Shown: positions 44,529-53,428 of the stretch, piece by piece
Layout of the letters: each line of letters starts with the position of its first letter
Position numbering within the stretch: the first letter of the stretch is position 1
From: CBDAQD01 sp965275905
Lineage (GTDB): Bacteria > Pseudomonadota > Alphaproteobacteria > Rhizobiales > JAJFHC01
Assembly: GCA_965275905.1 (NCBI GenBank)
Contig: CBDHYJ010000075.1
Location: forward strand, 1-64,000
Direction of reading: 5' to 3'
Length of the DNA stretch: 64,000 nt
Program-made: the position numbers and the translations under genes
Notes under the pieces: model-generated
Seen by the model: only the letters and a program-made list of their open reading frames with translations
Databases searched by the model: none
What the model was told of the DNA's origin: nothing

Positions 44529-46475
44529 ATGAGCATCTATGAAACGCAAACGGACGGAGAGCGCGGGAACCCTGCCCTCTCAACAACGCTCCTGGCCCTT
44601 CTGGTTCTGACCGCAAGCACCGCGCTGACAAGCGCAACTGCAGACGAGCCCCTCGCCGGCGAAAACGTTGACTGGACGGGCTTTTATCTCGGCGTCCATG
44701 CGGGCGGCCTGTCCGGATCCACAAGAGACAACGCCAATAGCCGCTTCGCGACTTCTGCTCCGGAATCGGAACCGGCTGGTGTCGCCGGCGGTGTTCTCGC
44801 CGGGTACAACCACCAGATCCACAACATCGTGCTGGGCATAGAGGCGGACATCACGTTCGCGGATGCCGGTGACGGCGTTCCAACGCCGGGCTTCGCCCAC
44901 ACGATCGAACTGGAAGAAGCGTATTCGGTGCGCGGGCGGCTCGGCTACGCGCTGGACCGTTCACTGCTCTACGTGACCGGCGGCCTTGCCTGGGTGCGCG
45001 GCCACTACGATTTTCCGGTTGGTCTGAGCGACGACTGGGAGACGTTCAGCGGCTATCAGGTCGGCGGCGGCATCGAGCATATGCTGACCGATTCGCTCAG
45101 TGTCCGGGCGGAGTATCTCTACGGTGACTTCGGCAGCGAAACCATAAACACCCAGCCGGGCTTTCCCAGCCAGCAGACGCTGGAGACGCACACGGCGCGC
45201 GCCGCGCTGGCCTTCCGCTTCAACCCCTTTGGCGACCGGCAGCCGTCGTCCGGCGCGGGTGGCGGACATGCAACGCGCGACTGGACGGGCTTCTATCTCG
45301 GCACCCATGCGGGCCTGCTCTCAGGATCGACGCGCGGCAATCTGCCAGGGGCGGCCAATTTCGCTTTCGACGGCGAACCGTCCGGCGTCGCCGGAGGCAT
45401 TCTGGGCGGATACAATCACCAGATCGGCAACATCGTGCTTGGCGTCGAGGCCGATGCCACGTTCTCCGATGCCGCCGACGGAATCGTCAACAACGTGTTC
45501 GGCGCACGGATGGCGGTTAAGGATATGTATTCCCTGCGCGGCCGCCTGGGTTACGCGATAGAGGACTCATTGCTTTACGTCACCGGCGGCTACGTAATTG
45601 CTCGCGCCGAGTATGATTCGACATCCGGGCCTCTGGCCAATAACGAGACGTTCGAGGGGTTTCAGGCCGGCGGCGGCATCGAGCACATGCTGACGGAATC
45701 GCTGAGCCTGCGCGGCGAATACCTTTACGCCGACTTCGGTCGGGAGAATGTCGTGCATTTAGCTGGCTTTGCTACGGCGCCACAATCGCTGGACACGCAC
45801 ACCGTGCGTGCCGCCCTGGCCTGGCACTTCAATTCCCCGGATAGTCAAAGTCCGGCCCTCGCTGTCGGTGACTCTGAATCCGGACAGCACGGCTGGACCG
45901 GCTTGTACGCCGGTGTGCACGCGGGCGCGCTGTCCGGGCGGTCGCATGGCGTTCCGGCGACGGTGGGTCCCCTCTTTACCTTTGAGGCCGACCCATCCGG
46001 TATCGCCGGCGGCGTTCTCGCCGGATACAACCATCAGATCCGGAACATCGTTCTTGGCGTCGAGGCCGACATTACACTCGCGGATGCCGGCGACGGGGTC
46101 CAAAGCAGCATTTCGGTTGGGACAATGGAGATCGACACGACGTATTCCCTGCGCGCGCGCCTGGGTTACGCGATCGACGATACACTGCTCTACGCCACCG
46201 GCGGCTATGCGTGGGCGGAAACCAAACATCGCGTTCCTAATTTCGGGCTTAGCGATAGTGTCGGTTATGACGGCTATCAGGTGGGCGGCGGTTTCGAGCA
46301 CAAACTGACTGATTTGCTCAGCATCCGCGGCGAGTACCTCTACACCGATTTCGGCTCCGAAGGCGTCAGGGGTTTGGCGTTAAATAATTTGCCCGAAACG
46401 TCGGTCTCGCTTGAAACCCACACCGCCCGCGCCGCGCTGGTCCTGCATTTCGGCAGCCTGTGGCAGGCCGATTGA
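44529..46475 (+). CDS. Triple-barrel outer membrane protein D (divergent, Cys-free)
   Basis: 648 residues from the ATG at 44529; signal peptide to about residue 38 (…TSATA/DE). Three units of about 200 residues at about 49 (DWTGFYLGVHAGGLSGST), 251 (DWTGFYLGTHAGLLSGST) and 454 (GWTGLYAGVHAGALSGRS). Internal pattern: GVAGGVLAGYNHQIHNIVLGIEADITFADAGDGV, YSVRGRLGYALDRSLLYVTGG, YQVGGGIEHMLTDSLSVRAEYLYGDFG, THTARAALAFRF. Units within this gene are much more alike than to genes A-C and E, so it is a separate lineage of the same architecture. It lacks the Cys pairs. 20 bases before autotransporter 1, hence probably cotranscribed. Confidence 0.85.
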   Translation: MSIYETQTDGERGNPALSTTLLALLVLTASTALTSATADEPLAGENVDWTGFYLGVHAGGLSGSTRDNANSRFATSAPESEPAGVAGGVLAGYNHQIHNIVLGIEADITFADAGDGVPTPGFAHTIELEEAYSVRGRLGYALDRSLLYVTGGLAWVRGHYDFPVGLSDDWETFSGYQVGGGIEHMLTDSLSVRAEYLYGDFGSETINTQPGFPSQQTLETHTARAALAFRFNPFGDRQPSSGAGGGHATRDWTGFYLGTHAGLLSGSTRGNLPGAANFAFDGEPSGVAGGILGGYNHQIGNIVLGVEADATFSDAADGIVNNVFGARMAVKDMYSLRGRLGYAIEDSLLYVTGGYVIARAEYDSTSGPLANNETFEGFQAGGGIEHMLTESLSLRGEYLYADFGRENVVHLAGFATAPQSLDTHTVRAALAWHFNSPDSQSPALAVGDSESGQHGWTGLYAGVHAGALSGRSHGVPATVGPLFTFEADPSGIAGGVLAGYNHQIRNIVLGVEADITLADAGDGVQSSISVGTMEIDTTYSLRARLGYAIDDTLLYATGGYAWAETKHRVPNFGLSDSVGYDGYQVGGGFEHKLTDLLSIRGEYLYTDFGSEGVRGLALNNLPETSVSLETHTARAALVLHFGSLWQAD

Positions 46476-46495
46476 CAGACGAGTTGCGGGGCGTG

Positions 46496-48772
46496 ATGTC
46501 GAGAAACGAAAACATTGTTTGCCGGGCACCCGCCCGGAGGCCGGGGAACGTTGCGGCCAAGTCCATCCGCATGGCCCTGATCGCAGCCGCCATGGTGCTC
46601 GCGGGCGTATCGCTGCCCGCGCACGCCCAGCAGGTTGTCGGTTCCGGTCAGACGTTTGTCGGTCAGATCGCCGTCCCGGATGGCGGCACGCTGACCGTCG
46701 AGCAGGGTGGCACGGTGACGAACGCGGCCGACGATGCCGTAGTCGACCTGATCAACGGTTCAACCATCACGGTCAGAAACGACGGCACAATCGCTGCGAC
46801 CGGTGTTGGCGATGATGGCATCAATGCAAACGGATCCACGCTTATTCTTTTCAATACGGGCACGATTTCAGGCGCTGATGACGCGGTTGACGCCACCAAC
46901 ATCACCAGCCTCATAACCAGCGGTACGCTCTCTGCCGGCGACAATGGCATCAATCTCAGCGGCGGCGCCACATTCACCAGCATCCTCAACACCGGCAGGA
47001 TCACAGCGGGGAATGACGGTATCCTCGCTGTCTCCGGCACCCTCTTCGAGAACAGAGGGACGATCACAGCCGGCGGCGACGGTATTGACGTCTCCACCCT
47101 CTCAACGCTTGTCAACAGCGGGACGATCACGGCGGATTCCGACGGCGTCTCCAGCGAGCTCACCACGCTCCTGAACAGCGGCACGATCTCGGGTGCCAGC
47201 GACGGCGTTTTTCTTCTCGGGCCCGCCACCCTAATTGAGAACAGTGGCACGATTTCGGGTGGAGCCTTTAACGGCGTTGTTGCCCTCGGCCAAATTGATA
47301 GACTCATCAATACCGGCACGATCCGAACCAACGGCTTCAATGCCATCGACATCGATTTCGGCTCAATCGTGAACGCCGGATCGGGTCTGATCGAGGGTCC
47401 GACGGGCATCGAGATCGATCGCGGCACCGCCGGCAACGGGTCCGTGACAAACGCGGGCCGGATACGCAGCAGGTTGGGACCGTCCGGCACAGCCATCGAC
47501 TTCCTGGGCACGGGCCTCGACCGCCTGACGGTCCTGGGGCGCTCGACCATCGAGGGTCTCATCAACTGGGACGGCCTGAACGACACGTTCGCCGCCGGTC
47601 CCGGCCGGTCCTCCGCGCTGACCCTCACTGACCTTGACTCAGGCGCCGGGGCGCAGCCGACCGTGTTCGCCATCGACACGGGCGGACTGCCGTTTGCGGT
47701 CCTGAGGACCGCTGCGGGCGGCGCGGGCACGGCGACAACAAAGATTGTCGTGATCGACCCGTCATCCTTCGGCCTCGCCGACTCCACGCTCGCCGACATC
47801 ACGGGCGGGATCTCCGGGGTTCTGGCGAACCAGACCAACACGGCCCGCAACGTGAACGGGGGTGGCACGGCGGTGGCGTCGGCCAACGGCACGTCCATGA
47901 CGATCACGCCGGTGGCCGGTCACGGGCCGGTCCTGCGCGCCTGGGCAGAAGTCTTCGGCGGCTGGCGCGGCGAGGAGAGCGACGGCAACCGGCTCGCCTC
48001 CGACCATGTCTTCGGCGGCGCGGTGGCGGGCATCGAGACCGATACGGCCGGCGACGGCACCCGCGTCGGTTTCTTCGTCGGCGGTTCGGGCAGCCACGTG
48101 GAGGTCGAGTTCGGCAGCCAGGACACGGACATCGGTTCGGTCTTCGGCGGGGTCTACGCGGCCCATCAGGCCGGTGATATCGCCATCGATGCCGCCGTCA
48201 CGGTTGGTTTGGCGGACTACGACCAGCAGCGCTTCATGAACGACAACACGGTGGTGGGCGGTGTCGACACGGCGCGCGCCGACTATAACGGCTTCTTCGT
48301 CAGCCCGGAGATCACGGTCTCCTCATCGCTCGCGGTGGCGGACTGGATGGCGGTCAAGCCGTCGCTGACGCTCAGATATGCCGGCCTCTTCCTCGACGGC
48401 TACACGGAGAAGGACTCAAAGGCCAACCTGAGCGTTGACGACCGCGACGTGCATTTGATCTCGGCGCGCGCGCAGGTGGCGATGCCGGTGCATATGAACA
48501 CGGACGCTTACGGCACGCTGACCACGGAGATCCGCGTCGGTGCCGACGGCCGGGCGACGGTGAGCGAAGACAATGTCCGGGCCACGCTTCTGGGCCAAAA
48601 CCTGAATTTTACCGCCGGCGGCGACGACGAGGTGCTGACCGGGTTCGCGGGCGCTGCCTTCGCCTATGTCATGACCACCGGCACCCGGCTCTACGGAAAC
48701 ATCGAGGCCGGCTACGGCACGGACGAGGCGACCCACGTGACCGGCCGCGCCGGCGTCAAGGTGCCGTTTTGA
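46496..48772 (+). CDS. Autotransporter-like outer membrane protein 1
   Basis: 758 residues from the ATG at 46496; an internal Met near residue 25 would still leave a signal peptide (ALIAAAMVLAGVSLPAHA, cleavage before QQ at about 46). The passenger consists of about ten degenerate 20-22-residue units (L-x-N-S-G-T-I-x-G-x-x-D-G-I), expected to fold as a beta-helix. A linker follows (DRLTVLGRSTIEGLINWDGLNDTF…). From about residue 480 a 12-strand autotransporter beta-domain begins (LRAWAEVFGGWRGEESDGNRL…) and ends …GRAGVKVPF with the C-terminal Phe read by the BAM complex. No protease or lipase motif in the passenger. Paralogue at 51132. Confidence 0.88.
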   Translation: MSRNENIVCRAPARRPGNVAAKSIRMALIAAAMVLAGVSLPAHAQQVVGSGQTFVGQIAVPDGGTLTVEQGGTVTNAADDAVVDLINGSTITVRNDGTIAATGVGDDGINANGSTLILFNTGTISGADDAVDATNITSLITSGTLSAGDNGINLSGGATFTSILNTGRITAGNDGILAVSGTLFENRGTITAGGDGIDVSTLSTLVNSGTITADSDGVSSELTTLLNSGTISGASDGVFLLGPATLIENSGTISGGAFNGVVALGQIDRLINTGTIRTNGFNAIDIDFGSIVNAGSGLIEGPTGIEIDRGTAGNGSVTNAGRIRSRLGPSGTAIDFLGTGLDRLTVLGRSTIEGLINWDGLNDTFAAGPGRSSALTLTDLDSGAGAQPTVFAIDTGGLPFAVLRTAAGGAGTATTKIVVIDPSSFGLADSTLADITGGISGVLANQTNTARNVNGGGTAVASANGTSMTITPVAGHGPVLRAWAEVFGGWRGEESDGNRLASDHVFGGAVAGIETDTAGDGTRVGFFVGGSGSHVEVEFGSQDTDIGSVFGGVYAAHQAGDIAIDAAVTVGLADYDQQRFMNDNTVVGGVDTARADYNGFFVSPEITVSSSLAVADWMAVKPSLTLRYAGLFLDGYTEKDSKANLSVDDRDVHLISARAQVAMPVHMNTDAYGTLTTEIRVGADGRATVSEDNVRATLLGQNLNFTAGGDDEVLTGFAGAAFAYVMTTGTRLYGNIEAGYGTDEATHVTGRAGVKVPF

Positions 48773-48865
48773 GCGGGGTTCTCGCAAAAAGGCCGCCCTC
48801 GCGGGCAACCGAGGGAGACAGGAGAGGAAAGCGTTGGAGCGGCGGACAATCGAGGGGAAGCCAAC

Positions 48866-50845
48866 ATGCCCGCATTGAATGACACCGCCGGAGGGCGCGG
48901 GATCGGCGTCATATTTGTAGCGCTTCTGGCGTTCTTTATGCTGGTTCGCGGTTCTGTGGAACTGCAGGCCCAGCCCATCACATCCGAGCAATGGGAAGGC
49001 TTCTATCTCGGCACCCATGTGGGCGCAGTCGACTCCTCAACCGGCATCCTCGATCTGGACGGCACGATTTTCGATGACGGTGGCACGGCGTTCACCAACG
49101 ATCTGACCGTCACGGGCGGCATCCATGCCGGATACAACTTCCAGTCCGGAAACCGGGTATTCGGCATCGAAGCCGACTATTCGTGGACCGATGCGGGCCG
49201 GAGCCGCATTTTCGATGACGACGCCAATCTCAAGTCGTCCCAGATTGACGGGTTCGGGAGCATCCGCGCCCGTGCAGGGCTCGCGGTCGACAATGCCCTG
49301 ATCTACTTCACCGGCGGTGTCGGCCTCATCGATCTCGATCTCCTCGGGAGCGATGTCAATTTCGAGCCCGATGAACGGGTGGGGTTCGGTGACCAGATTA
49401 CCGCCGTCGTCGGCGCCGGTGCGGAGGCCAAACTCGGCAGCAACCTGTCCGCCCGGCTGGAATATCTTCACTACTTCGGCGGCAATGAAAAGGACACCTG
49501 TACGGGTGTGTTTTGCGATCCCGGCGATCCTTCGCACGGGTCGGCGGCGCTCCATTTGCTGCGCGTCGGACTCACCTATCATATCGCCGCGAATCCACAG
49601 CCTGCGGACCCCGGCGGAGACGATCAGTGGAGCGGGTTTTATCTGGGCGTACATGCCGGTGCCGCCGATACCAGCACAGGAGTTGCAGATGAATCCACAG
49701 ATATTCTTTCCGGATTGGAGGGTACCCTGTTCAGCCCGGAAATCAGCGCCGCCGGCGGACTCCATGCCGGGTACAATCACGTTATCCGCTCGCTGCTGCT
49801 GGGCATCGAGGCCGATTACAGCTGGACCAATGCGGACTTTACCCGGCGATACAACACCGCCGCCGTTCCCCTCAATTTCGCATCCTCCAAAATCAAGGGC
49901 ATTGGCAGCGTGCGCGGGCGGCTGGGCGTCGCTTCGGGCAATGCCATCGCCTACGTCACCGGCGGTGTTGGGTTCATCGATGCGTCCGTGACAGTCAGGG
50001 ACCTTACACCGGATATTGCCGGCACCACGGACTTTGTCGCGGTTGTTGCCGGCGTGGGCACCGAAGCGAAGATCTCTTCCAACCTGTCCGCGCGGCTGGA
50101 GTATCTCTACTACGGCTTCGACGAAAAGCGCGACACTTGCCTCGCCTGCGACGGCCAGCCCACGCTCTTTGACGGCTCGATCCACTATCTGAGGGCCGGA
50201 CTGACCTATCACCTGAACAACACGCCTGCCGGCGAGGACGATGGTGAGGCCACCAACTGGGCCGGCTTCTATGGCGGCGTACATGCCGGCGTGGCGCACA
50301 GCATCACGGGCATTCGCGATGAGAACTTCACACTCTTTGAAGCCGCCGGCACAACGGCATTGACCCGGTCGACCGATCCGGCGGGCGGATTCTACGCCGG
50401 ATACAATTTTCAATGGGGCAATGCCGTCGCGGGACTGGAGGCCGACTATACCTTCGTCAACGCCCGCAAGGGCGGTTTCTTTGACGGCACCGGTCAGAAC
50501 AAGGATTCCGAAATCCACGGTTTTGGCAGCCTGCGCGGCCGCCTGGGCCTCGCGGCCGGCGATGCCCTGGTTTATACGACCGGCGGCATCGGATTTGTCG
50601 ACGCAGACCTGTCGGGCGGTGACGATTTCACGACCCAGTTCGTCAAATTCAAGGACTTTATCGCCCTGGTCGCCGGTGGCGGCGTGGCACTCAAGCTGAC
50701 GGACAACATCGCTTTCCGCACGGAGTATCTCTACTACGGCTTCGACGAGAAAACGGACATCTGCGGGGATTGCGCTCCGGATCCGGCATATGGCAACGGC
50801 GCAATCCACACCGCGCGCGCCGGCCTCACCTTCCTGCTGAACTGA
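48866..50845 (+). CDS. Triple-barrel outer membrane protein E
   Basis: 659 residues; signal peptide to about residue 36 (…ELQAQ/PITSEQWEG). Units at about residues 42, 252 (DDQWSGFYLGVHAGA) and 464 (NWAGFYGGVHAGV). Belongs with genes A-C by sequence (same ITSEQWEGFYLGTHVGAV start, same unit order) and has the Cys pairs CTGVFC, CLAC and CGDC. It lies 94 bases after autotransporter 1 and 287 bases before autotransporter 2, giving the order D-AT1-E-AT2. It lacks the 155-bp leader of A-C and may be transcribed from the D promoter. Confidence 0.85.
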   Translation: MPALNDTAGGRGIGVIFVALLAFFMLVRGSVELQAQPITSEQWEGFYLGTHVGAVDSSTGILDLDGTIFDDGGTAFTNDLTVTGGIHAGYNFQSGNRVFGIEADYSWTDAGRSRIFDDDANLKSSQIDGFGSIRARAGLAVDNALIYFTGGVGLIDLDLLGSDVNFEPDERVGFGDQITAVVGAGAEAKLGSNLSARLEYLHYFGGNEKDTCTGVFCDPGDPSHGSAALHLLRVGLTYHIAANPQPADPGGDDQWSGFYLGVHAGAADTSTGVADESTDILSGLEGTLFSPEISAAGGLHAGYNHVIRSLLLGIEADYSWTNADFTRRYNTAAVPLNFASSKIKGIGSVRGRLGVASGNAIAYVTGGVGFIDASVTVRDLTPDIAGTTDFVAVVAGVGTEAKISSNLSARLEYLYYGFDEKRDTCLACDGQPTLFDGSIHYLRAGLTYHLNNTPAGEDDGEATNWAGFYGGVHAGVAHSITGIRDENFTLFEAAGTTALTRSTDPAGGFYAGYNFQWGNAVAGLEADYTFVNARKGGFFDGTGQNKDSEIHGFGSLRGRLGLAAGDALVYTTGGIGFVDADLSGGDDFTTQFVKFKDFIALVAGGGVALKLTDNIAFRTEYLYYGFDEKTDICGDCAPDPAYGNGAIHTARAGLTFLLN

Positions 50846-50875
50846 TGTCGATGATCCGGCGGAATCACAACCCCC

Positions 50876-50945
50876 TTTTGTCATGCTCGTGCTCGACACG
50901 AGCATCTGGCGGGTTGGAACGAGACCCTCGGATCAAGCCCGGACG
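50876..50945. repeat. Intergenic palindromic repeat (single unit)
   Basis: TGTCATGCTCGTGCTCGACAC…GAGCATCTGGCGGG followed by ACCCTCGGATCAAGCCCG, the same family that the IS4 element interrupts at 31.08 kb. The rest of 50846-51131 has no gene and presumably carries the promoter of autotransporter 2, with GAGGGGGAAAG about 12 bases before its start. Confidence 0.75.
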
Positions 50946-51131
50946 ATCGATATTCGAAGACGCTTATTTGCCGATAAGCAAAGAAACAGGTGTTACTTCT
51001 GCGCAACAAAAGCTGAAATACGTCGCGGGAATGGCAAACTTGCGTCGATTGCCCGGCGGATTTTCAGTAATTTGGACGTGGCGGTCAGGGGAATTTGCGG
51101 GTCTCTGTTTGAGGGGGAAAGCCCTATCGCC

Positions 51132-53096
51132 ATGTCCAGCCGCATAGCCCTTATTGCAGCCGGCATTGCGCTCGCGGGATTGCCGCTGTCCGCGCACGCC
51201 CAGCAGGTGATCGGATCCGGGCAGACGTTTGTCGGCCAGATCGCGGTCCCCGGCGGCGGCACGCTGACCGTCCAGCAGGGCGGCACGGTGACGAACGCGG
51301 CCGGCGCGGCCGTGATCGACCTGACGAACGGCACGACCATCACGGTCAGAAACGACGGCACAATCGCAGCGACCGGTGCCGGCTTTGACGCCATCGATGC
51401 ACTCGGATCCACGCTCATTCTTTTCAACACGGGCACGATTTCCGGCGCGGATGAGGCGGTTGTCGCCGACAGCATCATAAGTCTCATTAACAGTGGTACG
51501 ATCTCTGGCGTTAACAATGGCGTCTTGATTGCCGGGCCTATCACCAGACTCGAGAACAGTGGCACGATCTCGGGTGGTAATAATGACGGCATCTTGGGTG
51601 GCGCAGTCGCCAGCCTCATCAATAGCGGCACGATCCGCGCCGGCGACGAGGGCATCGATATTGATTCCGGCAATGTGGTGAACACCGGGTCCGGCCTGAT
51701 TGAGGGTGGCGATAGTGGCATCGAGTTCGACCGCGACAACGCCGGCAACGCATCGGTCGACAATGCGGGCCGAATCCGCAGCACGGCGGGTCCCGGAGGC
51801 ATCGCCATCGACTTCCAGGGAACAGGCCTCGATCGCCTGACGGTCCGCGGGCGCTCCACCATCGAAGGTGTCATCAACTGGGATGGCCTGGGCGACACGT
51901 TCGTCGTCAGGTCGGGCCGGTCCTCCGCGCTGACCTTTACGGACAACGACTCCGGTGTCGGCGATCCGCCGACCGTATTCGCCATAGACACGGGCGGTTT
52001 GCCGTTTGTGGTCCAGCGAACGGCGGCGCCCACCTCGTTCACGGCGACGACAAGAGTCGTGGTGGTCGACCCGACGTCCTTCAGTCTGGCGGATTCGACG
52101 CTTGTCGACATTACGGGCGGGATTTCCAGGGTTCTGACCAGCCAGGCCGATACGGCGCGCGATATCGACACCATCACGAAAGGCGGCAGTGCGGTGCTGG
52201 CGTCGGCCAACGGGACGTCCATGATGATCACGCCGGTGGCCGATCATGGTCCTGTCCTGCGCGCCTGGGCGGAAGTGTTCGGCGGCTGGCGCGGCGAGGA
52301 AAGCGACGGCAACCGGCTGGCCTACGATCATGTCTTCGGTGGGGCCATGGCCGGGATCGAGACCGACACCGCCAGTGACAACACGCGCGTCGGCTTCTTC
52401 GTCGGCGGCTCGGGCAGCAAGATCGAGGTCGACTTCGGCAGCCAGGACACGGAGATCGGCTCGATCTTCGGCGGCCTCTACGTGGCCCATCAGGCCGGTG
52501 ATATCGCCATCGATGCCGCCGTCACGGTCGGGCTCGCCGATTACGACCAGCGCCGCTTCATGAACGACAACACGGTGGCGGGCGGCGTCGACACGGCAAA
52601 CGCCGACTACTACGGCATTTTTGTCAGCCCGGAGATCACCGTCTCCTCATCGCTCGCGGTGACGAACTGGATGGCGGTCAAGCCGTCATTGACGTTACGC
52701 TATGCCGGCCTCTTCCTCGACGGCTACACGGAGAAGGACTCCAAGGCCAACCTGACCGTTGACGACCGCGACGTCCATGTGATCTCGGCCAGGGCCCAGG
52801 TGGCGGTGCCGGTCCACATGAGCATGGACTACAACGGCAGGCTCACCACCGAGTTCCGGATTGGGGCAGAAGGCCGGGCGACGGTGAGCGAAGACAAGGT
52901 GCGCGCGACCATTCTTGGCCAGAACCTGAATTTTGCCCCCGGCGGGGACGACGAGGTCCTGACCGGGTTCGCGGGCGCCGCCTTCACATACGTGATGATC
53001 TCCGGCACCCGGCTCTACGGCAACATCGAGGCCGGCTACGGCACGGACGAGGCCGCCCACGTGACCGGCCGCGCCGGCGTCAAGGTGCCGTTTTAA
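51132..53096 (+). CDS. Autotransporter-like outer membrane protein 2
   Basis: 654 residues from the ATG at 51132 (short signal peptide to about residue 24, …PLSAHA/QQ); the frame continues upstream to 50883 through non-protein sequence. Same architecture as autotransporter 1: a head QTFVGQIAVPGGGTLTVQQGG, NSGTISG-type passenger repeats, linker (DRLTVRGRSTIEGVINWDGL) and beta-domain ending GRAGVKVPF. The beta-domains of the two proteins are nearly the same, while the passenger here is about 100 residues shorter, with roughly five or six repeats instead of ten. Confidence 0.88.
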   Translation: MSSRIALIAAGIALAGLPLSAHAQQVIGSGQTFVGQIAVPGGGTLTVQQGGTVTNAAGAAVIDLTNGTTITVRNDGTIAATGAGFDAIDALGSTLILFNTGTISGADEAVVADSIISLINSGTISGVNNGVLIAGPITRLENSGTISGGNNDGILGGAVASLINSGTIRAGDEGIDIDSGNVVNTGSGLIEGGDSGIEFDRDNAGNASVDNAGRIRSTAGPGGIAIDFQGTGLDRLTVRGRSTIEGVINWDGLGDTFVVRSGRSSALTFTDNDSGVGDPPTVFAIDTGGLPFVVQRTAAPTSFTATTRVVVVDPTSFSLADSTLVDITGGISRVLTSQADTARDIDTITKGGSAVLASANGTSMMITPVADHGPVLRAWAEVFGGWRGEESDGNRLAYDHVFGGAMAGIETDTASDNTRVGFFVGGSGSKIEVDFGSQDTEIGSIFGGLYVAHQAGDIAIDAAVTVGLADYDQRRFMNDNTVAGGVDTANADYYGIFVSPEITVSSSLAVTNWMAVKPSLTLRYAGLFLDGYTEKDSKANLTVDDRDVHVISARAQVAVPVHMSMDYNGRLTTEFRIGAEGRATVSEDKVRATILGQNLNFAPGGDDEVLTGFAGAAFTYVMISGTRLYGNIEAGYGTDEAAHVTGRAGVKVPF

Positions 53097-53139
53097 GTCT
53101 GTTTCCCAGGACGGGCTTCAGCCTGACTTCCCCTCAGCC

Positions 53140-53358
53140 TGTCATGCTCGTGCTTGACACGAGCATCCGGCGTCAATTGGTAGACCCTCGTGTCGAGCAC
53201 GAGGGTGACAACAGAGGAACAGGCGGCACTGAGCAATAAGCCTTTCCCGTCTTCCCCGTCCCCGATCTGGTCGGGGACCGGCTCCGGCGGGGATCCAGAG
53301 CAGTACGGCACTGCCTTTGAATGCGGCTTCTGGATTCCCGTCTTCACGGGAATGACGA
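53140..53358. repeat. Intergenic palindromic repeats
   Basis: A TGTCATGCTCGTGCTTGACAC…/GTGTCGAGCACGAGGGTGACAA unit (about 53140-53212), then a TCCCCGATCTGGTCGGGGACC…GATTCCCGTCTTCACGGGAATGACG unit (about 53255-53358). Both families recur elsewhere in the window. No gene between 53097 and 53428. Confidence 0.8.
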
Positions 53359-53428
53359 ATGTAAATGAACTGCCGTGCCTACCATTGTCATGCCCGCACA
53401 GGCGTGTGCGCCAAAGTGGCACCGGGAG

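Noticed and set aside
50964..52490. Minus-strand frames opposite the autotransporters
   Set aside because: Translations of the antisense of glycine/asparagine-rich repeats, with no independent support.
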